NCBI GenBank assembly: GCA_030746555.1
Contig: JASLMK010000050.1
Location: 1 to 59,927, forward strand
Length of the DNA: 59,927 bases
Reading direction: 5' to 3'
Source: Planctomycetota bacterium
Lineage (GTDB): Bacteria; Planctomycetota; UBA1135; GCA-002686595
In this document: piece by piece, positions 53,612-59,927 of the stretch
Layout of the letters: each line of letters starts with the position of its first letter
How positions within the stretch are numbered: position 1 is the stretch's first letter
Position numbers and translations under genes: made by a program
The notes under the pieces: model-generated
What the model was told of the DNA's origin: nothing
Databases searched by the model: none
The model's input: only the letters and a program-made list of their open reading frames with translations

Positions 53612-55200
53612 TGGCCTCACCCTACGACGCGATCGTTGTCGGCGGCGGGCACAACGGCCTGGTGTGCGCCGCCTACCTCGCGCGCGCGGGAAGGCGCGTG
53701 CTCGTGCTCGAGCGCCGCGCCGTGCTCGGCGGCGCCGCGGTCAGCGAAGAGGTGTTCCCCGGCTTCACGTTCTCGGTCTGCTCCTACGTCGTCAGCCTCC
53801 TGCGCCCCTGGATCCTCCGCGACCTCGAACTGTCGCGCCACGGCCTGCGCATACTCCCCCTGGACTGCTCCTTCTCGCCCCTGCCCGACGGCCGTTCCCT
53901 GGCGCGCTGGGGCGACCCGGAGCGCACGCGGCGCGAGATCGCCGCCTTCAGCCCCGCCGACGCCGAGGTGTACCCCGAGTACGGGCGCACGATGATGCAG
54001 ATGGGGCGCATGGTGAAGCCGCTGATCGATGCAGAAGCGCCGCGCCCGACCTCCCTGCACCCCGCGCACCTCCTGGAGATCCTCGGCCACGGGCGGCGCC
54101 TGAATGCCCTGCCGCGACACCTGCGGACGCGCTTCTTGCAGATGATGACCATGAGCGCGGCCGACTTCCTCGACCTGTGGTTCGAGTCGGACGTCCTCAA
54201 GGCGCCCATGAGCGTCTCGGGCATCATCGGCACCTACCAGGGAGTGCGCTCGCCGGGGACGGCCTACGTCCTCCTGCACCACTACATGGGCGAGATCGAC
54301 GGCGCCTTCCGCGCCTGGGGCTTCGCCCAGGGCGGCACGGGCGCGGTCAGCCTGGCCATCGCCGCCGCGGCGCGGGAGGCGGGGTGCGAGATCCGCACCG
54401 AGGCTGCCGTCGAGCGCGTGGTCGTGCGCGGCGGCACGGCGCGCGGCGTCGTGCTCAGCGACGGCGAGGAGCTGCACGCGCGCGCGGTCGTCTCCGGCGT
54501 CGACCCGCGCTTGACCTTCCTCGGGCTCGTCGGCGCCGAGCACCTGCCCGACGACCTCTGCAGCCGGATGCGCCGGTTCAAGCTGCGCGGGAGCTCCGGC
54601 AAGGTCAACCTCGCCCTCGACCACCTGCCCGAGTTCACCTCGCGGCCGGGCATCGGGCCGCACATGCGGGGCGACGTGGCCATCGCGCCCTCCATCGACT
54701 ACCTCGAGCGCGCCTTCGACGATGCCAAGTACGGCGAGCCCTCGCGCCGGCCGTACATCAACATGGTCATCCCCTCGCTCTCCGATCCGACCGTCGCGCC
54801 CCCGGGCAAGCACGTCATGTCGTGCTTCGTGCAGTACGCGCCCTACCACGTGAACGGCGGCCCCCAGACCTGGCCCGAGCGACGGGAGGCGTTCGGGGAC
54901 ACGGTGCTCGAGACCCTCGAGGAGCACATGCCCGGCCTGACCGCCGCCGTCCTCCACCGACAGGTCCTCACGCCCTGGGACCTCGAGCAGGAGTTCGGCC
55001 TCTCCGAGGGCAACATCTTCCACGGCGAGCTGTCCCTCGACCAGCTCGCCTTCCTGCGCCCCGCGCCCGGCTGGGCCCACTACCGCACGCCCCTCGCCGG
55101 CCTGTGGATGTGCGCCTCGGGCACCCACCCCGGCGGCGGGTTGATGGGCGCCCCCGGCGCCCTGGCTGCCCGCGCCATGCTGGCGGAGGGCTCGCTGTGA
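53611..55200 (+). CDS. FAD-dependent oxidoreductase, PYROXD2/phytoene-dehydrogenase-like
   Basis: 529 residues. N-terminal dinucleotide fold VVGGGHNGLVCAAYLARAG and ERRAVLGGAAVSEE; a C-terminal FAD motif near GLWMCASGTHPGGGLMGAPG. Family covers phytoene desaturase-like and PYROXD2-like oxidoreductases. Shares one base with the upstream stop (TGATG) and overlaps the paralogue downstream by four (GTGA). Given the GcvT partner, oxidation of a methylated amine or related compound is a reasonable but unproven inference. Confidence 0.87.
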   Translation: MASPYDAIVVGGGHNGLVCAAYLARAGRRVLVLERRAVLGGAAVSEEVFPGFTFSVCSYVVSLLRPWILRDLELSRHGLRILPLDCSFSPLPDGRSLARWGDPERTRREIAAFSPADAEVYPEYGRTMMQMGRMVKPLIDAEAPRPTSLHPAHLLEILGHGRRLNALPRHLRTRFLQMMTMSAADFLDLWFESDVLKAPMSVSGIIGTYQGVRSPGTAYVLLHHYMGEIDGAFRAWGFAQGGTGAVSLAIAAAAREAGCEIRTEAAVERVVVRGGTARGVVLSDGEELHARAVVSGVDPRLTFLGLVGAEHLPDDLCSRMRRFKLRGSSGKVNLALDHLPEFTSRPGIGPHMRGDVAIAPSIDYLERAFDDAKYGEPSRRPYINMVIPSLSDPTVAPPGKHVMSCFVQYAPYHVNGGPQTWPERREAFGDTVLETLEEHMPGLTAAVLHRQVLTPWDLEQEFGLSEGNIFHGELSLDQLAFLRPAPGWAHYRTPLAGLWMCASGTHPGGGLMGAPGALAARAMLAEGSL

Positions 55201-56765
55201 GCGGCTCCGCGCGAGAGCGCTTCGACTGCGTGGTGATCGGCTCGGGGATCAACGGTCTCGCGGCCGCCACGGTCCTCGCCCGCGCCGAGCGGCGCGTCCT
55301 GGTGTGCGAGGCCGGCGAGCGCCTCGGCGGCACGGCGGCCGCCGAAGAGTTCCACCCAGGCTATCGCACCGTGGGCGTCCACCACGACGCCGCGCTCCTG
55401 CGGCCGATCGTCACCCGCGCCCTCGACCTCGAGCACCACGGCCTCTCGCTGCGCCCGAATCCGGCGCCCACGGTGCTCGCCGGCGAGGGGGGCGCGCGCC
55501 TCGTCCTGCACGCCGACGTGGACCGCACCCGGGAGGGAATCGCCGCCCACTCCAAGGCGGACGCCGAGCGCTACGGGGCCTGGCGGCGGAGCCTCGACCG
55601 CTACCGGCCGCTGGTCGAGCGCCTGCTCGACGCGGCCCCCTCCGACCCCTTCGACGCCTCGCCGTCGGAGTGGGGGGCGCTGGCCCGCACGGGCCTCTCC
55701 TTGCGCCTTCTGGGGAGCCGGGACATGACCGAGCTCCTGCGCATCCTGCCCATGAGCCTCTTCGACTGGCTCGGCGAGTGGTTCCAGACCGACCTCCTGG
55801 CCGCCGGGCTGGGGGCGAGCGGCCTCGAGGGCACGTGGATGGGGCCGCGCTCGGCGGGCAGCGTCTTCACCTGGTTCGCCCACGAGCTCTCCCGCGGCCC
55901 CGAGGCCGTCGGCGGACCCGCCGCCGTGGCGCGGGCGCTCCTCTCCGCCGCCCGCTCGGCGGGTGTCTTTCTCTGCACCGACGCCGAGGTGCGCCGCGTC
56001 GAGGTGGACGGCGGCGCCGTGCGCGGCGTCGAGCTCGCCGACGGCGCGAACATCGCCTGTGAGGCGGTCGCCGCCGCCTGCGGGCCGCGCCGTGCCCTGC
56101 TCGACCTCCTGCCCCCCACCGCCCTCTCCCCAGAGGAAGCCGACGCCGCCGCCTCGATCCGCTGCCGCGCGGGGATCGCCAAGCTCGACGTCGCCTTGGC
56201 CGGTCCCCTCGAGCTCGCCGGCGCCGACGGTCCCCCGGTCGAACGCCTTTGCACCGCCGAGAGCCTCGACACCCTCGAACGAGCCTTCGACGCCCTCAAG
56301 TACCGGCGCCCCGCCGAGCGCCCCTGGCTCGATGTGCGCGTCCCCAGCCACGCCGACCCCTCCCTCGCACCGCCCGGACACCACGTGCTCTCGATCCTGG
56401 TCCACAACGCGCCGGCCGAGGTCGAGGGCGGCTGGGACGAGGCGCGCCGCGCGGAGCTCGCCACGCGCGCCCTCGATGGCCTCGGCGTCCACGCGCCGAC
56501 CCTGGCCGAGCGCGTCGTCGCCACGCGCTGCACGACACCCGACCAGCTCGCCCGGCGCCATCGCCTCGACGGCGGCCACCTCCACCAGGCCGAGCGCAGT
56601 ATCGACCAGGCTCTCTTCCTGCGCCCCGACGCCGACTGCGGCCGCTACGCGACGCCGGTCGCGGGCCTGTTCCTGTGCGGCAGCGGCAGCCACCCCGGTG
56701 GACCGGCCAGCGGCGCCTGCGGCCTGCTGGGAGCGCGCGCCCTGCTGGCGTCCCGTCAGGGGTAG
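55197..56765 (+). CDS. FAD-dependent oxidoreductase, paralogue of the preceding gene
   Basis: 522 residues. Dinucleotide fold VIGSGINGLAAATVLARAE and GERLGGTAAAEEFHPGY; terminal FAD motif GLFLCGSGSHPGGPASGACG. It shares overall layout with the upstream enzyme (also a LKYRRPAERPWLDVRVPS region) and likely arose by tandem duplication. The start is GTG 55197 (GTGA overlap). The two paralogues may form a heterodimer or act on successive steps. Converges with the SBBP gene, overlapping by 10 bp. Confidence 0.87.
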   Translation: MSGSARERFDCVVIGSGINGLAAATVLARAERRVLVCEAGERLGGTAAAEEFHPGYRTVGVHHDAALLRPIVTRALDLEHHGLSLRPNPAPTVLAGEGGARLVLHADVDRTREGIAAHSKADAERYGAWRRSLDRYRPLVERLLDAAPSDPFDASPSEWGALARTGLSLRLLGSRDMTELLRILPMSLFDWLGEWFQTDLLAAGLGASGLEGTWMGPRSAGSVFTWFAHELSRGPEAVGGPAAVARALLSAARSAGVFLCTDAEVRRVEVDGGAVRGVELADGANIACEAVAAACGPRRALLDLLPPTALSPEEADAAASIRCRAGIAKLDVALAGPLELAGADGPPVERLCTAESLDTLERAFDALKYRRPAERPWLDVRVPSHADPSLAPPGHHVLSILVHNAPAEVEGGWDEARRAELATRALDGLGVHAPTLAERVVATRCTTPDQLARRHRLDGGHLHQAERSIDQALFLRPDADCGRYATPVAGLFLCGSGSHPGGPASGACGLLGARALLASRQG

Positions 56766-59266
56766 AACAGCACTTCGATCCCCGGGGAGAGGCCGATCCC
56801 GAAGGCGTCGCCGGGATCGACGAACCAGAACTGGAAGCGCAGGGTCTGCCCCACCATCCAGGGTCGGATCGGCACCGGCACGGTGTCGGCTCCGAAGAGG
56901 TCGGTCTGGATGGTCCGGTAGCGCGTCAGGGGCGGCGCGACGAGCAGGGAGCCGCCCATGAAGGGCAGGTCCGCGGCGCTGGAGCCGTGGAAGCACCAGC
57001 CGGGCTGGAAGGGGATCGCCAGGTCGATGTAGAGCAGGAGATCGTCTTCCGCCAGGCTCGGGAAGCCTCCCGTCCCGACGATGGGGACGATCCCCTGGGA
57101 GGTCTGCTTGCCGTCGCCGTAGACGAAGGGATGGCGCAGGAAGTCGAGGCGGGTCACGAACCCGTCAGCGAGCTGCGCCCCGCCGTGGGTGCGGTCGAAG
57201 GCCCCGGCGGTGGCCGGGAAGTTCGAGGAGACCGTGCGCCCGGCGACGATCGCCCCGCCGTCGGAGGTGGGCGCGACGGCGTGAGCCTCGTCCTCGTCCA
57301 CGCCGCCGAGGTAGGAGGCGTAGCGCAGCTCTCCCCCGGCGCCGAGGCGGGCGACGAAGGCGTCGGCCACGGTCGACAGGGACGGGTTGTTGTCCTCGGC
57401 GTCGAAGGCCCAGGGGGTCGCGGGGAAGTCCTCCGAGCGTGTGCCGCCGACCACGACGACCTCGTCCGCCAGGGCCGGGGACGCCGGCGCCACGGCCCGC
57501 GCGCCGTCGTCGCCGGCACCTCCCAGGAGCGTGGACCAGACGATCGCGCTCGCGCCGGCGTCGAGGCGCGTGGCGAAGGCGTCCCCGGCCCCGGCGTGGA
57601 CCGCTCCCGGCGCCCCGGGGCTGACGGGGAAGTCAGCCGATTCCGTCCGACCGACGACCACCGGCTCGCCCCCCCCGCCCAGGGCGACGCCGCGCGCCTG
57701 GTCCCCCATCGACCCACCCAGGAAGGTCGACCAGACCAAGGACGCGCCGTCGGCCGCCAGGCGCGTGGCGAAGGCGTCGGAGAAGCTCCCGACGCCGTTG
57801 GCGGTCGGGTCGAAGGCGCCGGCGGTGACAGGGAAGTCGACCGAGCCGGTCGAGCCCACCGCGCTCACGAGTCCCGTCGGGTCCACGGCGAGGTCCAACA
57901 CGGCGTCGTTTCCCGCTCCTCCCAGGAAGGTGGACCAGTCCAGCGAGCCCAGGTCGGGAGCCAGGCGCGTCACGAAGCCGTCTCCGCCGCCGAAGCTCCC
58001 CCCGCCGTAGCCCGGATCGAAGGCGCCCGGTGTGATCGGGAAGTTCCCCGACGTCGTCGTGCCGCCCACGAAGGGCCGCACCTCGTCGGGCGGATCGCCG
58101 GCGCTGGAGAGCTCCAGGTCGACACCGCGTTCGTCGCCGGCGCCACCCAGGAAGGTCGAGGCCACCAGGGTCCCGCCGTCGGGGGAGAGGACGCTCACGA
58201 AGGCGTCGCGCCCGCCGTTGTGGGTCGAGTCGAAGGCCCCCGGAGTGGTCGGGAAGTCGGTCGAGTCGGTCTCGCCGGTGAGGTAGACGGCGCCGCGCGG
58301 CCCCAGGGCCAGGCCGTAGGCCGCGTCGCTGTCGTCGCCGCCCAGGAAGGTCGACCACAGGGCCATGGACGCACCGGGGCCGAGACAGGTCACGAAGGCG
58401 TCGACCGGACGCGCGTGGGTGGCATCGTAGGCGCCGACGGTGGTCGGAAAGAGCGGGCTCGAGGTCGCACCTGCGACCAGGGTGCGCCCGGCCCAGTCGA
58501 GGCGCACGGCGTTGGCCGTGTCCTCCTCCGCCTCTCCCAGGAAGGTCGACCAGACGATCCCCGGATCGACGGTCAACGGTAGGGAACCGTCGGCCCCGCG
58601 CGCCTCGAAGCCGAAGCGGTCGGCGCCCAACAGTCTGAAGGCGCAGTCGACGCGCATCCGTCCGCCGCCGGCGGTGACCGCGAAGGCCCGCGGCGCGCTC
58701 TGGCGCAACTCGCCCAGGGCGGTGTGCACGACGAGCTCACCGCTCTCGTCCACCTCCAGACCCTCCCCTCCCTCGCAGCGCACGACGACGCCGACCAGAT
58801 CGGCCGCGCGCTCGAGCTCGATGTCGTACTCGAACAGACCGGTCCCCTCGCGCAGGACGAGGTCGCAGCCCGCCAGCAACTCCTCGAAGCGGACGCGCGC
58901 GTACACCGGCAGGCCCACGGGCCAGCGGTCGGGGTCCGGGCCGCGCAGGTAGCTGCGCCGCTCGACCAGGGGCGCCTCGCCCGCGGGGGGCGATGCTCCC
59001 GCGCCCTCGAAGGTGAAGCGCACGGCGCAGGCGCGCCCGGCGACGAGGTCGGCGCGGTCGATCAAGAAGCCGTCCGACAACACCCAGGCGACCAGCCCGC
59101 CGCGCACGAGGGAGAAGCGCGCCTCGGGCGGCCATTGACCGCCGTTGGGCACGAAACGCGTCCCGTCCCCGGCGGCCGCGGGCTGGGCCGCCCACAGCAC
59201 GATGGCGCTCAGCGCCGCCGCCGACCGCGCGGCCCAACTCCCCTCGGAGCTCCCCGGGTGCTGCAT
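56756..59266 (-). CDS. secreted SBBP beta-propeller repeat protein
   Basis: 836 residues from ATG 59266 (signal peptide ending near AAAG). A DUF7948-type N-terminal domain (NGGQWPPEARFSLVRGG to about 240) precedes eight or more SBBP repeats of about 60 residues, each with a WSTFLGG...D...A...V.G.T.S.DFP.T.GAFD pattern (residues 245-700). The C-terminal 130 residues are a divergent form of the shared module (FQFWFVDPGDAFG, GIEVLFYP). Probably a surface protein; ligand unknown. The frame is open upstream to 59560 but without protein-like composition. Confidence 0.87.
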   Translation of the reverse strand: MQHPGSSEGSWAARSAAALSAIVLWAAQPAAAGDGTRFVPNGGQWPPEARFSLVRGGLVAWVLSDGFLIDRADLVAGRACAVRFTFEGAGASPPAGEAPLVERRSYLRGPDPDRWPVGLPVYARVRFEELLAGCDLVLREGTGLFEYDIELERAADLVGVVVRCEGGEGLEVDESGELVVHTALGELRQSAPRAFAVTAGGGRMRVDCAFRLLGADRFGFEARGADGSLPLTVDPGIVWSTFLGEAEEDTANAVRLDWAGRTLVAGATSSPLFPTTVGAYDATHARPVDAFVTCLGPGASMALWSTFLGGDDSDAAYGLALGPRGAVYLTGETDSTDFPTTPGAFDSTHNGGRDAFVSVLSPDGGTLVASTFLGGAGDERGVDLELSSAGDPPDEVRPFVGGTTTSGNFPITPGAFDPGYGGGSFGGGDGFVTRLAPDLGSLDWSTFLGGAGNDAVLDLAVDPTGLVSAVGSTGSVDFPVTAGAFDPTANGVGSFSDAFATRLAADGASLVWSTFLGGSMGDQARGVALGGGGEPVVVGRTESADFPVSPGAPGAVHAGAGDAFATRLDAGASAIVWSTLLGGAGDDGARAVAPASPALADEVVVVGGTRSEDFPATPWAFDAEDNNPSLSTVADAFVARLGAGGELRYASYLGGVDEDEAHAVAPTSDGGAIVAGRTVSSNFPATAGAFDRTHGGAQLADGFVTRLDFLRHPFVYGDGKQTSQGIVPIVGTGGFPSLAEDDLLLYIDLAIPFQPGWCFHGSSAADLPFMGGSLLVAPPLTRYRTIQTDLFGADTVPVPIRPWMVGQTLRFQFWFVDPGDAFGIGLSPGIEVLFYP

Positions 59267-59451
59267 CCGTCTCGTCCTCACGCCGAGCCGCCGGAGCTCC
59301 CCCGTCCGTCCGGAGCGAGCCGACGCCGTGGGTCCATCCTCGCCCATTCCGCGCCCGTCGGGGAGCTTGTTTGCGGGCGCTCCCCGCCGACCGCCGCCCA
59401 GGCCCGCAAACGGGACTCGACCGCGGGCAGCCCGGGCTCCAAGATGGCCTC

Positions 59452-59709
59452 GTGGCCCCCGCAGTGGATCGCCGCCGCTTCCTCGGCAGCCTGCTCCTCC
59501 CCGGGCTGGCAGCCGCCGTGCCCCGCCTGCTCCCGGCGGAGCGGCGCCCGGTCCTCGCACACCCCACCACCCGTGGAGATGCCGGGCGGGGGGCCGCCGA
59601 CCGTGCGCCAGAAGTCCTCGTCTCCCCCAGCGTGTACTCGACGCCTGAGGAGGTGGACCGTCTCTGCGAGGCCGTCGAGTCGACCCTGACCCGCGGCCTG
59701 CCGGGCTGA
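59452..59709 (+). pseudogene. remnant of a class V aminotransferase, internally deleted
   Basis: 85 codons from GTG 59452. The first part, AVDRRRFLGSLLLPGLAAAV, resembles a Tat-type signal (RRRFLG) seen on exported class V aminotransferases; the last part, VLVSPSVYSTPEEVDRLCEA, is the conserved C-terminus of that family. Everything between (about 350 residues with the PLP lysine) is missing, and the join lies near residue 50 in a low-complexity stretch. It is unlikely to be functional. It neighbours repeat copy 4, which may have contributed to the deletion. Confidence 0.6.
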
Positions 59710-59728
59710 CCGCCGGGTAGCTCAGAGA

Positions 59729-59758
59729 GCCGCCACCGGCCCGCGGGCCGGTGGCGGC
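59729..59758. other. perfect 30-bp palindrome
   Basis: Left arm GCCGCCACCGGCCCG is followed directly by its exact reverse complement CGGGCCGGTGGCGGC. No T-run follows, so a standard terminator is not proven; it may be a Rho-aided terminator, a binding site, or a DNA cruciform. Confidence 0.8.
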
Positions 59759-59815
59759 GTAGGTCGCTCGGCTCCCGCCCCCGAGGCAGCCCCGGGGCGG
59801 GGCGCCAGGCCCTAG

Positions 59816-59927
59816 CCCGGGTTATTCATGAAGACGTGCACCAGACACAGCAACTCGGTTCGGGGTGGTGCTTTGCGGGTTCTGGCGACGCAGGCGACCC
59901 TGAACGGGTCGTCGAGGAAGCCAGGTT
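59816..59927 (+). repeat. structured dispersed repeat, copy 4, cut by window edge
   Basis: 112 bp of the left part, same orientation as the other copies: CCCGGGTTATTCATGAAG, GACGTGCACCAGAC and the CGACCC/GGGTCG hairpin. It differs in reading GTTCGGGGTGG instead of GTTCCTGGTGG. CTAG precedes it. Confidence 0.93.

Noticed and set aside
59713..59735. tRNA D-arm-like GGGTAGCTCAGAG
   Set aside because: No anticodon or T arm follows; the next bases are the 30-bp palindrome.
3186..59927. Repeats considered as a CRISPR array
   Set aside because: The units are 195 bp, 10-31 kb apart and palindromic, with no short regular spacers.

Overview
The window is a very GC-rich chromosomal segment with about 47 closely packed genes on both strands. 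Its content points to Planctomycetota (an inference from gene families, not a 16S call). The indicators are a DUF1800 protein, a 1004-residue PVC-type haem-binding propeller protein, a ThuA/DUF1080 fusion, a sialate O-acetylesterase, an ASPIC/UnbV lipoprotein, a TMTC-like TPR membrane protein and several secreted FG-GAP or SBBP repeat proteins. Three of the secreted proteins share one C-terminal module, and a fourth has a divergent version. No rRNA, complete tRNA, CRISPR array, phage or IS transposase was found.

Layout. 1-3.1 kb: truncated DUF1800 gene and an ILVBL/HACL2-like ThDP lyase. 3.2-7.5 kb: a structured repeat, then a methyltransferase, a hydroxylysine-kinase-like enzyme and a class III phospho-lyase, then pcm. 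7.5-13.1 kb: two secreted proteins around a B3/4-domain protein and a GNAT enzyme. 13.6-19.3 kb: repeat copy 2, a degenerate McrB-like AAA+ protein, a zinc-ribbon membrane protein, a SMUG1 glycosylase and a sulfatase-fold lipoprotein. 19.4-23.5 kb: a three-gene overlapping operon of ASPIC/UnbV lipoprotein, B12-type radical SAM enzyme with a C-terminal PqqD-like domain, and a 62-residue peptide. 23.7-25.9 kb: cytochrome c, Sco and a BadF-type kinase. 26-39 kb: catabolic enzymes (enolase superfamily, DapA-like, epimerase, a two-barrel fusion with an old-yellow-enzyme domain, DUF993) with two Nramp-fold transporters that lack the metal-site motifs, followed by a metallopeptidase/ATP-grasp pair. 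39-47 kb: haem protein plus esterase operon, ThuA-DUF1080, repeat copy 3 and a second B12-radical SAM gene. 47-57 kb: TMTC-like protein, cytochrome, secreted protein, MIOX and a GcvT/two-FAD-oxidoreductase operon. 56.8-59.9 kb: SBBP protein, an aminotransferase remnant and truncated repeat copy 4.

Two things stand out. First, the operon at 19374-23517 looks like an undescribed RiPP-type peptide-modification system. Second, a dispersed repeat of about 195 bp occurs four times in the same orientation plus one fragment. Almost its whole length can fold into one long hairpin, and differences between copies mostly keep pairing on the + strand. A further pattern is that many genes have a TANNNT hexamer only 6-11 nt before the start codon, suggesting widespread leaderless transcription.
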